Below are positions 42,571-51,613 of a stretch of 64,000 nucleotides of DNA, piece after piece. Origin of the DNA: Burkholderia glumae LMG 2196 = ATCC 33617 (GTDB lineage: Bacteria; Pseudomonadota; Gammaproteobacteria; Burkholderiales; Burkholderiaceae); the NCBI RefSeq assembly GCF_000960995.1, contig NZ_CP009434.1:682001-746000 (forward strand), read 5' to 3'. Under the pieces are notes generated by a model. That model worked only from the letters and a program-made list of their open reading frames with translations, did no database searches and had not been told where the DNA came from. How positions within the stretch are numbered: the first letter of the stretch is position 1; the number at the start of each line of letters is the position of its first letter. The position numbers and the translations under genes were made by a program.

Positions 42571-43616
42571 CGAAGCTTCTCATCGTCGATGACTCGGCGC
42601 TGATGCGGCGCAAGCTATCCAGTCTGTTCGAGCAGGCCGGGGGATTCGACATCCGCCTGGCGCGCAATGGCAGGGAAGCCGTGGAGGAAAACCGCGTTTT
42701 CCAGCCGGACGTGATGACGCTCGACATCAACATGCCGGAGATGGACGGGCTGACCGCGCTCTCGTTGGTGATGGCCGAGCGTCCGACGCCGGTGGTCATG
42801 GTGTCCTCGTTGACGGTGAAAAGCGCGTTGGCCACCTTCGAGGCGCTGGCGCTGGGCGCCGTGGACTACGTGGCCAAGCCCGACGGCACCATTTCGCTGC
42901 ATCTGGCGCGGATCGAGGCCGAGCTATTGGCCAAGGTCCGGCACGCCGCGCAGGCAAGGCTGCGCCCGGCGCCGCCGGTGCGTGCGGCGCCGGTGCGCGA
43001 GCGGGCCCCGCTGCGCTTGGCGCCGGCTGCCGTGCCGAGCCATGAAACCGGCCTGGTGCTGATCGGCGTGTCAACCGGCGGGCCGCGCGCGCTGGAGGAT
43101 ATCCTGCCGCAGCTTCCCGCCAGTTTCCCGTGGCCGGTGCTGATCGCCCAGCATATGCCGGCGGCCTTCACCAGCCTGTTTGCACAACGGCTGGACCGGC
43201 TCTGTGCGTTGCAGGTTCAGGAGGTGACCGAACCGATGGCGCTGGCGCCCGGCAAAATCTATGTGGCTCGCGGCGGCGGCGATGTGGTGGTCAGCAAGCG
43301 CCGCGATCAACGCGTGGCGCTGCCGCAGCCCGAGCACGCCGAGCACTTGTGGCATCCCTCGGTGGAATTGCTGGGGCGCTCGGCGCTGCAACACTACCCG
43401 GCGCAAGAATTGATCGGGGTGATGCTGACCGGCATGGGGCACGACGGGGCCCAGGCGTTCGCCGAGATCCATCGGCGCGGCGGACGCACGATCGCCGAGT
43501 CGGCGGAATCGGCGGTCGTTTTCGGCATGCCCGAGCGGCTCATCAACCAAGGCGCGGCCGACCGGGTGCTGCCGGCCGATCGGATCGCAAAGCAACTCGT
43601 CGATTGGCTTTCCTGA
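42567..43616 (+). CDS. cheB: chemotaxis methylesterase CheB
   Basis: 349 residues from GTG 42567. Receiver domain (residues 1-115; LLIVDDSALMRRKL, phospho-Asp in MTLDINMPEMDG) and a C-terminal methylesterase/deamidase with catalytic Ser in IGVSTGGPRALE, His in IAQHMP and Asp in LTGMGHDGA. Phosphorylation by CheA would activate it to remove methyl groups from the receptors. Confidence 0.95.
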   Translation: MTKLLIVDDSALMRRKLSSLFEQAGGFDIRLARNGREAVEENRVFQPDVMTLDINMPEMDGLTALSLVMAERPTPVVMVSSLTVKSALATFEALALGAVDYVAKPDGTISLHLARIEAELLAKVRHAAQARLRPAPPVRAAPVRERAPLRLAPAAVPSHETGLVLIGVSTGGPRALEDILPQLPASFPWPVLIAQHMPAAFTSLFAQRLDRLCALQVQEVTEPMALAPGKIYVARGGGDVVVSKRRDQRVALPQPEHAEHLWHPSVELLGRSALQHYPAQELIGVMLTGMGHDGAQAFAEIHRRGGRTIAESAESAVVFGMPERLINQGAADRVLPADRIAKQLVDWLS

Positions 43617-43629
43617 GTGGACCCATGCC

Positions 43630-44238
43630 ATGCCCCTGATTCCGTCCCGCACCGCCGCGCCTGTCCATGTCGAGACCGACCGCGAACTTCTCCTGGCGAG
43701 CCTGGGCTCGGCCTCGCCGGCGCAGCGGCGCGACGCGGCGCGCGCCTTGGCCGCCCATCCCGACACCGCGGCCGTGCTGGTGGCGCAATTGCAACGCGAG
43801 AGCAGCGCGAGCGTGCGGGAAACCATCATGCTGAGCCTGGTGCATCTGCGCGATCAGGTTGCGCTGGACGGGCTGGTGGCCTGCCTGCGCAGCGAAGACG
43901 CGGCGTTGCGCAACGCCGCCATCGCCGCGATGCAGCAGTTGCCGGAGGAAGTGGCGCCGCTGATGAGCCGGTTGCTGGCCGATCCGGATTCGGACGTCCG
44001 CATCTTCGCCGTCAACGTCCTCGAATCGCTGCGCCATCCGAGCGTCGAGGCCTGGCTATTGGAGGTGATCGAGCAGGACCCGCATGTCAACGTTTGCGCC
44101 GCGGCCGTCGACCTGCTCGGCGAAGTGGGCAGCGCGCGCGCGCGTGCGCCGCTGCAGCGGCTGCAGCAGCGCTTTCCGGACGAGCCGTTCATCCGCTTCG
44201 CAGCGAGCATCGCATTACAAGGCCTGGAAGATGCGTGA
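43630..44238 (+). CDS. HEAT-repeat protein of the chemosensory operon
   Basis: 202 residues built of about five HEAT/PBS-type helical pairs (ARALAAHPDTAAVLVAQL, SLVHLRDQVALDGLVACL, AAIAAMQQLPEEVAPLMSRLL and so on). No catalytic residues are visible; it is a docking scaffold. It overlaps cheR by 8 bp. HEAT proteins are not part of the textbook che set, so it may link this pathway to a particular output or organise the array. Confidence 0.85.
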   Translation: MPLIPSRTAAPVHVETDRELLLASLGSASPAQRRDAARALAAHPDTAAVLVAQLQRESSASVRETIMLSLVHLRDQVALDGLVACLRSEDAALRNAAIAAMQQLPEEVAPLMSRLLADPDSDVRIFAVNVLESLRHPSVEAWLLEVIEQDPHVNVCAAAVDLLGEVGSARARAPLQRLQQRFPDEPFIRFAASIALQGLEDA

Positions 44239-45079
44239 CACGCCCACGTCGCTGAGCGATGCGGATTTCTGCAAATTCCGCGAATTCTTCTATCGCAAGA
44301 CCGGCATCCGCTTCGACGACAGCAAGCGCTATTTCGTCGACAAGCGCCTGCTCGAACGCATTCACGAGACCGATAGCGGCGATTTCCGCAGCTACTTCGT
44401 CGCCCTGCGCTTCGAGAGCTCGGGGCAGGAACTGCAGACGCTGACCAACCTGATGACGGTCAACGAAACCTATTTCTTCCGCGAGGAATACCAGTTTCGC
44501 TGCCTGGTCCGCTCGTTGCTGGAGGAGGTCGTGAGCCGCAAGACCGACCGCAAGCCGATCCGGATCTGGTCTCTGCCGTCCTCCTCCGGTGAGGAGCCTT
44601 ATTCCATTGCGCTGTATCTGCTCGAGTACTGGAGCGGCATCAATGAATGGGACGTCGAGATCATCGCCTCGGACATCGACACGGCAATCCTGCAACAGGC
44701 GCAGCGCGGCCTGTTCAGCGCGCGCTCGATCCAGCATCTGCCGCCGAGCGTGCTGCAGCGCTACTTCAAGAGGCAGGCCGACAGCTTCGAACTCTGCGAA
44801 GACATACGCAATTCGGTCAGCTTCACCCGGGTCAACCTGATGGACGCCGCCGACGTGCGTGGCTATCGGGACTTCGACGTGATGTTCTGCCGCAACCTGC
44901 TCATTTATTTCGACGACCTGTCGCGGCGGCAGGCGGCGGAGACCTTCTACGACGCGTTGGTTCCCGGCGGCTTCATCTGCTTGGGCCACTCCGAATCGAT
45001 GAGCCGGATTTCTCCGCTGTTTCGCGTGCGCAAGTTCCCCGAAGCCATTGTCTACCAGAAGCCATTGGAGGATCGATGA
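44231..45079 (+). CDS. cheR: chemoreceptor methyltransferase CheR
   Basis: 282 residues. N-terminal helical domain (SDADFCKFREFFYRKTGIRF), the motif MTVNETYFFREEYQF, the SAM-binding loop SLPSSSGEEPYSIALYL, and VMFCRNLLIYFDD in the Rossmann core. It methylates receptor Glu residues with S-adenosylmethionine. No pentapeptide tether is seen on the receptors here. Confidence 0.95.
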   Translation: MRDTPTSLSDADFCKFREFFYRKTGIRFDDSKRYFVDKRLLERIHETDSGDFRSYFVALRFESSGQELQTLTNLMTVNETYFFREEYQFRCLVRSLLEEVVSRKTDRKPIRIWSLPSSSGEEPYSIALYLLEYWSGINEWDVEIIASDIDTAILQQAQRGLFSARSIQHLPPSVLQRYFKRQADSFELCEDIRNSVSFTRVNLMDAADVRGYRDFDVMFCRNLLIYFDDLSRRQAAETFYDALVPGGFICLGHSESMSRISPLFRVRKFPEAIVYQKPLEDR

Positions 45080-45447
45080 AGCGCGTCCTGATCATCGACG
45101 ACGCATCAACCGTGCGTTTCTATCACCGCAGCATCCTGGAAAGCGCGGGCCATGCGGTGGAGGAGGCCATCAACGGCATCGAGGCGCTCGAAAAGGCCCT
45201 GTGCGCGCCGTATGACCTTTACCTGGTCGACGTCAACATGCCCAAGCTCGACGGCTACGGTTTCCTGCGTGAGCTGCGCAACCAGCCGATCGTGCAGGCA
45301 CCGGCGCTGATGGTCTCCACCGAGGCGGACCCGATCGACGAGCACAAGGCCTATGCCGCCGGCGCCAATTTCTATCTGGTCAAACCGGCCAAGGCCGAAG
45401 AATTGCTGGCCTATGTCGGCCTGTTGCTCGGGGAGAATGCAGCGTGA
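45076..45447 (+). CDS. cheY: single-domain response regulator CheY
   Basis: 123 residues, a receiver domain alone. LIIDDASTVRFYHR acidic pocket, phospho-Asp in LYLVDVNMPKLDG, switch Thr in VSTEAD and Lys in LVKPAKAEE. It overlaps both neighbours (ATGA with cheR, GTGA with cheA). One of two CheY proteins in the operon. Confidence 0.93.
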   Translation: MKRVLIIDDASTVRFYHRSILESAGHAVEEAINGIEALEKALCAPYDLYLVDVNMPKLDGYGFLRELRNQPIVQAPALMVSTEADPIDEHKAYAAGANFYLVKPAKAEELLAYVGLLLGENAA

Positions 45448-48071
45448 CGCCTTTGCTTGCCCAGTTCATCGCCGAATCGCGCGACATTCTGCAGTCGATC
45501 GGCCGGCACCTGATCGACATGGAGCTGGCGCCCGACGATGGCGCGCTGATGAACGAGTTGTTCCGCCTGCTGCATACGCTCAAGGGCAATAGCGGCCTGT
45601 TCGAGCTACCGGGCATGACCCGGCTCTTGCACACGGCCGAAGACCTGATGGACGCGGTACGCAACGGCCGTGTCGCCTATTCGCGCGAGCTGGCCGACAC
45701 CCTGCTCGAAGCGATGGACGAGATCGCCGCGCAGCTCGACGCCCTCGAGCAGGGCGCCGAATCCATCGCCGAATCCGCGTCCACCGGGCAACTGGGTGCC
45801 GCGCTGCAGGCGTTGAGCGGCGGCCGGGCCGCGGCGGCGCAGCCGCCTGCGCTGGCCGTGCCGGCGGGTGCCGCGGCATTCCCGGCGATCGCGGACGCGC
45901 GCGTGCAAGGCGAGCTGGCGCAGCTGCCCGAGGCGCTGCGCATGCGGCTGTTCCGCGAGGCCTGCGCGGGCGCGAGGTTGCGATGGATCGTCTACCAGCC
46001 CGAGCCGGACTGCTTCTTCAGGGGCGAGGATCCGCTGCACCTGGTCCGGCAGATCCCCGACACCCGTTGGATGCGCGTGCGGGCGCCGGCGCCGTGGACG
46101 CAGCCGGCCGAGCTCGACATCTACCGCTGCCAGATCGTGTTCCATGCACTGAGCGGTGCCGACGGCGATGAACTGGACCACCTGTTCCGCTATGTGGCTG
46201 AACAAGTCGTGTGCCATCCGCTGCCGGCGGCGGCGCTGGTGTGGCCGCCGGGCCAGGCCGGAAGCTGGCCCGACGACCGCGATTTTCCGCGCCGGGCGCG
46301 GGCATTGCTGGACGGCGGCGACACGGACGGGTTGCGGCAGTACGTGCATGCGCAACTGGCACGCTACCCGGAGCAGGACCCCGTCGCCTCGACGCTGCGC
46401 TGGCTGGATCTGGCGCTGGACTGCGCGGCGCACGACACGGCGCTGCTGCGGCATGTCTTGCAGCAGGCCGACGGCGAGACCCAGGCCGAAACCGCGATCG
46501 CCGCGACCCCGCTGTCGCCGACCCAGCGCACCGCGTTGCGCAATTTGATCGAGGCGCAGCGTGACATCCTGCGCCGGGTCGAGCCGCTTGCGCAGGGCGC
46601 CTTGCAGGCGATCGGCGCCACCTTGTCGGCCTGTTGCGCGGCCAGCGGCGAGGCGGGGCTGCGGGCCTCGCTGGGCGACGCACTGGCCAGCAGTGTGGCC
46701 GGTCAATCGGCGCAGCCGCTGCTCGGCTGGCTGCAGCACCATGCCGACCGTTTGCTGCCGGCCGCGGCGGCTCTGCCGTCGTCCACGCCGGCCTCCTGCC
46801 CGAGCCAGCCCGGCACGCAGGGCCTGCCGCAACCCCCGGCCGTCGATTCGCCGGATCCGGGCGGCGCCGCCAAGCGCGGCGAGGACGGTGCCGGCGGCGC
46901 GCGTGTGCTGAAGGTGGACCAGGCCCGCATCGATCGCCTGATGGACCTGATCGGCGAGATCGTGGTCGCCAAGAACGGTTTGCCGTACCTCGCCAGCCGC
47001 GCCGACGAGCACTATGGCGTTCGCGAGCTCGGCCGCGAAATCAAGGCGCAATACGCCGTGATCAATCGCATCGCCGAGGAGCTGCAGGACGCGATCATGC
47101 AGGTTCGGATGTTGCCGCTTTCCTTCATCTTCCAACGCTTCCCGCGCCTGGTTCGCGACATCTCGCGCAAGCTCGGCAAGGAAGTCGAGCTGGTGATCGA
47201 AGGCGACGAGACGGAGGCGGACAAGAACATCGTCGAGGCGCTGGCCGACCCTTTGATCCATATTCTTCGCAACAGCCTGGACCACGGACTGGAAACCCCG
47301 CAGCAGCGCATCGCCGCGGGCAAGCCGGCGGTCGGGCGTTTGCTGATCCGCGCCCAGCACGAGGCCGACCGGGTGCTGATCGACGTCAGCGACGACGGGC
47401 GCGGCATCGATCCGCAGGCGGTCAAGCGCAAGGCCTACAGCAAGGGCTTGATCAGCGAGGCGGCGCTGGAGAGCCTCAGCGATGTCGAGGCGCAGCGGCT
47501 GGTCTTCACGCCGGGCTTTTCCACGGCGGAGGTCGTCTCCGACCTGTCGGGCCGTGGCGTCGGTATGGACGCGGTGCGATCGGCCGTGGAAAAGGTCAAC
47601 GGCAGCATCGCGCTGGACAGTACCCCCGGCAGGGGCACGCGCCTGCGTCTGACGTTGCCGCTGTCGATGGCGGTGAGCAATGTGATGATCATCGAGACCG
47701 GCGGCCAGATCTTCGGCGTTCCGATGGACCAGGTGGTGGAAACCGTGCGCGTGCCGCAGTCGGTGATACGCACCATCAAGCAGCGGCGCACCGCCGTCCT
47801 GCGCGACAGGATCGTGCCGCTCGTGGCGCTCAACGATCTGCTGGCGCTGGACGCCGCGCCGCGCCCGAACGCCGACGATGAGCTGGCTACGCTGGTGGTG
47901 CGCCTGGAAGGCGAGCACGTCGGCATTCTGGTCGATGAATTCCGTGTCACCACCGACATTATCCTCAAGCCGATGAGCGGCGTTCTCGCCGGACTGGGCG
48001 GCTACGCCGGCTCGGCCCTGCTCGGCGACGGCTCCGTACTGATCGTGCTGAACCCCAAGGAGCTGCTCTGA
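45444..48071 (+). CDS. cheA: chemotaxis histidine kinase CheA
   Basis: 875 residues from GTG 45444. HPt domain with phospho-acceptor H44 (RLLHTLKGNSG). Residues ~130-470 form a long, family-atypical linker with its own folded-looking segment (FRGEDPLHLVRQIPDTRWMRV). Dimerisation begins near 490 (DQARIDRLMDLIGEIVVAKN), the ATPase carries HILRNSLDHGLE, DDGRGIDPQ and GRGVGMDAVRS, and a CheW-like regulatory domain closes the protein. It phosphorylates the CheY pair and CheB. The linker may host an extra regulatory contact. Confidence 0.95.
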   Translation: MTPLLAQFIAESRDILQSIGRHLIDMELAPDDGALMNELFRLLHTLKGNSGLFELPGMTRLLHTAEDLMDAVRNGRVAYSRELADTLLEAMDEIAAQLDALEQGAESIAESASTGQLGAALQALSGGRAAAAQPPALAVPAGAAAFPAIADARVQGELAQLPEALRMRLFREACAGARLRWIVYQPEPDCFFRGEDPLHLVRQIPDTRWMRVRAPAPWTQPAELDIYRCQIVFHALSGADGDELDHLFRYVAEQVVCHPLPAAALVWPPGQAGSWPDDRDFPRRARALLDGGDTDGLRQYVHAQLARYPEQDPVASTLRWLDLALDCAAHDTALLRHVLQQADGETQAETAIAATPLSPTQRTALRNLIEAQRDILRRVEPLAQGALQAIGATLSACCAASGEAGLRASLGDALASSVAGQSAQPLLGWLQHHADRLLPAAAALPSSTPASCPSQPGTQGLPQPPAVDSPDPGGAAKRGEDGAGGARVLKVDQARIDRLMDLIGEIVVAKNGLPYLASRADEHYGVRELGREIKAQYAVINRIAEELQDAIMQVRMLPLSFIFQRFPRLVRDISRKLGKEVELVIEGDETEADKNIVEALADPLIHILRNSLDHGLETPQQRIAAGKPAVGRLLIRAQHEADRVLIDVSDDGRGIDPQAVKRKAYSKGLISEAALESLSDVEAQRLVFTPGFSTAEVVSDLSGRGVGMDAVRSAVEKVNGSIALDSTPGRGTRLRLTLPLSMAVSNVMIIETGGQIFGVPMDQVVETVRVPQSVIRTIKQRRTAVLRDRIVPLVALNDLLALDAAPRPNADDELATLVVRLEGEHVGILVDEFRVTTDIILKPMSGVLAGLGGYAGSALLGDGSVLIVLNPKELL

Positions 48072-48307
48072 TGCCCATCGAGTACCACGAAGGCGCGGCC
48101 ACGCTGGCCGGCGTGATCAGCGTGGAAGACGCCGAGCCGCTGCTGGCGTGGCTGCAGGCCAACCCCGGCGCCGCGCTCGACTGCGCCGACTGTGAACACC
48201 TGCACGCGGCGGCGCTGCAGGCGCTCATGGCCACGCAAGCGGGTATCTCGGCCTGGCCCAGCAATCCGCAATTGCGGCAATGGCTGCACGCCGCGCTCGA
48301 TCCATGA
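48071..48307 (+). CDS. STAS-like small protein
   Basis: 78 residues with a SpoIIAA/STAS-like pattern: AATLAGVISVEDAEPLLAWL, then ALDCADCEHLHAAALQALMATQ. In phosphorylated anti-sigma antagonists the matching position is D-S-A-G-L; here it is HAAAL, so the target Ser is missing. It starts on the last base of the cheA stop. It may dock without being phosphorylated. Confidence 0.7.
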   Translation: MPIEYHEGAATLAGVISVEDAEPLLAWLQANPGAALDCADCEHLHAAALQALMATQAGISAWPSNPQLRQWLHAALDP

Positions 48308-48333
48308 CCCCAAACCAAGGAAATTCCCTCTCC

Positions 48334-48711
48334 ATGTCGAAATCCATTCTTCTCGTCGACGATTCGGTCACCATGCTGATGAGCTTGCGCGGCAGCCTGG
48401 AAATGGCCGGCGGCCTCAGCGTGGAAACCGCCAGCGACGGCGTGCAGGCGCTCAAGCGCCTGCGTAGCGGGCCGCGTCCGGACCTGATCATCACCGACAT
48501 CAACATGCCCAACATGGACGGACTGGAACTGATACGCCAGGCCCGCCAGCTGCCCGGCCTGCGCTTCACGCCATTGCTGGTGCTCACCACCGAGAGCCAG
48601 CAGGCTCGCCGCGATGAAGCCAAGGCGCTGGGCGCCACCGGCTGGCTGGTCAAGCCGGTGGCCACCGCCGCGCTGCTGCAGGTCATCAAGCAGGTGCTGC
48701 CCGGCGTATAA
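48334..48711 (+). CDS. cheY: second CheY-type response regulator
   Basis: 125 residues from ATG 48334; ATG 48304 overlapping the previous stop is possible but lacks a ribosome site. [17 protein letters not shown], phospho-Asp in [15 protein letters not shown], Thr in VLTTESQ and Lys in WLVKPVA. With two CheY proteins in one operon, one may act as a phosphate sink or drive a non-flagellar output. Confidence 0.92.
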   Translation: MSKSILLVDDSVTMLMSLRGSLEMAGGLSVETASDGVQALKRLRSGPRPDLIITDINMPNMDGLELIRQARQLPGLRFTPLLVLTTESQQARRDEAKALGATGWLVKPVATAALLQVIKQVLPGV

Positions 48712-48728
48712 CCGGAAAGGACGGTCCT

Positions 48729-49877
48729 ATGCCAAATCACTCCCTCCGCTTCGATTCGTCCCGCCGCTTTCGCCGGCACCTGCTGCTCGGCCTCGCGCTG
48801 CAATTGCCTTGGCAGTTCCTGGGCATGCGCTTGCTGGGCTCGTCTGTCGGCGGTGGCGCCATCGCGCCGGCAGCGGCCGCCACCGCCGTCGCCGCAGTCG
48901 GCCTTGCGCTGCTGGCGGCCTGGCTGTTTCTGCTGTCCGCCGCCGGCTGGCACCCGCTGAAAACGGCGGCTTCGGCCGAGCCACGGCAGGTGCCGCACCC
49001 TACCCGGCAGGGCGTTGCCGACGCCAGCGCGCAACTCGACGCGGCGATGTACGACCGACTGCAAGACGTGATTCAGGAAACCGAAGAGTCGGCGCTGAAC
49101 ATCCTGAAAAAAGTCGATACCCTGCGCAATCACTCCAGCGAATTGCTGGACTACCTGCGCGGCTCGGCACACAGCAATGTCAACCTGCAGGATGACATCG
49201 TCGCCAGCACCCGACTCATCGAGGAGACCGGGGAGTTCCTGCTGGCGCTGCCGCAGATGCTGAGCAACGAATACGCCAACGTGCGTCGGCTGGTCGAGGA
49301 GATCGCGGCGCTTGGTCAGCTGGTCAACCTGGTGCGCGAGATCAGTATGCAGACCAATCTTCTCGCGCTCAACGCATCGATCGAGGCCGCGCACGCGGGC
49401 GAGGCGGGGCGCGGCTTCGCAGTCGTGGCCAGCGAGGTGCGCAGCCTTGCCAACCGATTGACCAGCGCGGCGCAGGTCATCCAGAAGAATATCGAGAATG
49501 CGCAGCGCCTGGCGATAGACAGCTTCACGCTCGAAAAGGAACTGAAGGAGAGCGCGTCGCTGCGCAATGCATGCCAGCTGGCGGGCACCGTCGTCGAGAT
49601 GCAGACCAGCTACGCCGAGCTCAAGAAGTTTCACGACACCTTGACCGCCAACGCCACCGATTACAACCAGCAGTTGGCCACCGGCATCGGCGACCTGCTC
49701 GGCGACATCCAGTATCAGGACGTGGTGCGGCAGCGCCTGGAGCGGGTCCAATTGGCGCTGCGCCGCCGCGAGGCCGGCACCGACGATCCGGCCGCACTGG
49801 TCGTCGAGTACCTGAGCCAGGATTCCCATCATGCACGCCATCGCCAGCCGGACACGCAGCGCATCGAGCTGTTCTGA
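48729..49877 (+). CDS. membrane chemoreceptor, minimal sensor
   Basis: 382 residues. Two TM segments (about 19-37 and 48-75) with almost no periplasmic loop, then a cytoplasmic coiled coil with one MCP tip, [20 protein letters not shown] near residue 208. The C-terminus has [15 protein letters not shown], similar to the D-x-x-x-QD patch of CheZ-like phosphatase helices and of some receptors. Membrane or redox cues rather than a periplasmic ligand are likely. Last gene of the operon. Confidence 0.88.
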   Translation: MPNHSLRFDSSRRFRRHLLLGLALQLPWQFLGMRLLGSSVGGGAIAPAAAATAVAAVGLALLAAWLFLLSAAGWHPLKTAASAEPRQVPHPTRQGVADASAQLDAAMYDRLQDVIQETEESALNILKKVDTLRNHSSELLDYLRGSAHSNVNLQDDIVASTRLIEETGEFLLALPQMLSNEYANVRRLVEEIAALGQLVNLVREISMQTNLLALNASIEAAHAGEAGRGFAVVASEVRSLANRLTSAAQVIQKNIENAQRLAIDSFTLEKELKESASLRNACQLAGTVVEMQTSYAELKKFHDTLTANATDYNQQLATGIGDLLGDIQYQDVVRQRLERVQLALRRREAGTDDPAALVVEYLSQDSHHARHRQPDTQRIELF

Positions 49878-50458
49878 CCGGCGCCCGGCCCTGGCTGGGG
49901 CCGCCCGGGGCGTGACCCGGCCGGAACTGACTCCGGTCGGGATGATCGATGCGGCCTCCGGCATCTGGCCGGCAGCAAGGCCGCCCGGGCCAGGCAGGCG
50001 GCCGGCTACGGTGCCGGCGCGGCGGGCGAAGGCCCGCAGGGGCAAAGGTGGGTGCCTGCGCCGCTGAACGTGGCGGAAGCGGGCCGCTGCGAGATGTCCC
50101 GCCGCCCGGCTCGTCCCGTGCTGCCGGCGTTCGCGCCGCCGCGCGCGAGGCCCGGGCCGGGTGCCTGCCGGGCCGCGCAGCGCGCGCCGAGCCCGCTCGA
50201 CAGGCCCCCCTCAAGTTTTGGCGAGCCGCGCCGTAAATTGGGTTACAGACACCGCACCAGCATCGCGGCTCCGGCCCCGGCCGGCATGGGCTTGAAACAT
50301 GTCGATCGGGATCTGCAAAGGGTTTGCGCAGTAGGTTTTATCGGCGGTTGCTGTTTTATTGCATGGGTCGAGTGATGAGTGAAATTTCTGTTGTTGACGG
50401 GATTTCGGAATAAACACTCCACGATATTTTTTTTCGATTTGTACATTGGGAAGGCAAC
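49878..50458. other. intergenic region with the flagellin promoter and leader
   Basis: 581 bp. GC-rich with no supported gene to about 50.2 kb, then a strong FliA promoter at 50211-50237 and a leader of roughly 215 nt that turns AT-rich just before the start codon (GGGAAGG ribosome site). Confidence 0.6.
50211..50237 (+). promoter_or_regulatory. sigma-28 (FliA) promoter of the flagellin gene
   Basis: -35 TCAAGTTT, exactly 11 bp, -10 GCCGTAAA, compared with the consensus TAAAGTTT-N11-GCCGATAA. Confidence 0.85.
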
Positions 50459-51613
50459 ATGCTCGGAATCAATACCAACGTCAACTCGCTGGTCGCTCAG
50501 CAAAACCTGAACGGCTCGCAGAGCGCCCTGTCGCAAGCCATCACGCGCCTGTCGTCGGGCAACCGCATCAACAGCGCCGCTGACGATGCCGCCGGCCTGG
50601 CGATCGCCACGCGCATGCAAACGCAGATCAACGGCCTGAACCAGGGCGTGCAGAACACCAACGACGCCGTCTCGCTGATCCAGACGACGTCGAGCCAGCT
50701 CTCGTCGCTGACGAGCAGCCTGCAGCGTATCAGCACGCTGGCGACGCAAGCGGCCACCGGCACGCTGTCGTCGAGCGACCAGGCCGCGGCCGAGAAGGAA
50801 GTGGCCCAGCAGATCCAGGAAGTGAACCGGATTGCTGCGCAAACGAATTTCAACGGCAAGAACCTGCTCGACGGTTCGGCCGGGATCGTCACGTTCCAGA
50901 TCGGCGCGAACGTCGGCCAGACGGTCAGCCTGGACCTGAGCCAAAGCCTGTCGGCGGCGAAGATCGGCGGCGGCCTGGTGCAATCGGGCACCAACGTCGG
51001 CACGATCCAGAACCTGAGCCTCGACGCGAACGGCGCGGCCACCACGGCGGCACAACCGGCCATCACCTCGGTCAACGTGCTGTCGGACGGCAAGGGCGGC
51101 TTCACGTTCACGGATCAGAACGGCCAGACACTGAGCACGACGGCAGTCGGCGCGATCTTCACGACGGGCACGGCAGCCGGCACGGGTACGGCGGTCACGA
51201 ACCTGACGCTCGCCACCGGCGCCACCAGCGGCATGACGACGGCCCAGGCCAGCGCGGCGGCCAACATGATCTCGCAGATCAACTCGGTGAACGCACCGCC
51301 GACCGTGTCGAACGTGAACATCAGCAACGCGACGAGCGCCAACCAGGCCATCGTCTCGGTCGCCAACGCGCTGTCCACCATCAACAACCTGCAGGCCACG
51401 CTCGGCGCGACCCAGAACCGTCTGCAAGGCATCGCGCAGACGCAGCAGGCCAACTCGACGAACCTGTCGTCGGCGCAATCGCAGATCCAGAGCGCGGACT
51501 TCGCGCAGGAAACGGCGGCGCTGAGCAAGGCGCAGGTGCTGCAACAGGCCGGTATCTCGGTGCTGGCGCAAGCCAACTCGCTGCCGCAGCAGGTTCTGAA
51601 GCTGCTGCAGTAA
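50459..51613 (+). CDS. fliC: flagellin
   Basis: 384 residues. Conserved N-terminal D0/D1 helices (LGINTNVNSLVAQQNLNGSQ, then LSSGNRINSAADDAAGLAIA and NTNDAVSLIQT) and C-terminal D1/D0 (SADFAQETAALSKAQVLQQAG, ending LPQQVLKLLQ). The middle ~180 residues are the variable, Ala/Thr-rich surface part. It polymerises into the flagellar filament after export by the flagellar type III system. No fliD, fliS or other flagellar gene is adjacent. Confidence 0.96.
   Translation: MLGINTNVNSLVAQQNLNGSQSALSQAITRLSSGNRINSAADDAAGLAIATRMQTQINGLNQGVQNTNDAVSLIQTTSSQLSSLTSSLQRISTLATQAATGTLSSSDQAAAEKEVAQQIQEVNRIAAQTNFNGKNLLDGSAGIVTFQIGANVGQTVSLDLSQSLSAAKIGGGLVQSGTNVGTIQNLSLDANGAATTAAQPAITSVNVLSDGKGGFTFTDQNGQTLSTTAVGAIFTTGTAAGTGTAVTNLTLATGATSGMTTAQASAAANMISQINSVNAPPTVSNVNISNATSANQAIVSVANALSTINNLQATLGATQNRLQGIAQTQQANSTNLSSAQSQIQSADFAQETAALSKAQVLQQAGISVLAQANSLPQQVLKLLQ

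Noticed and set aside
45606..47918. 770-codon minus-strand frame opposite cheA
   Set aside because: Shadow frame; CheA domains are complete on the plus strand.
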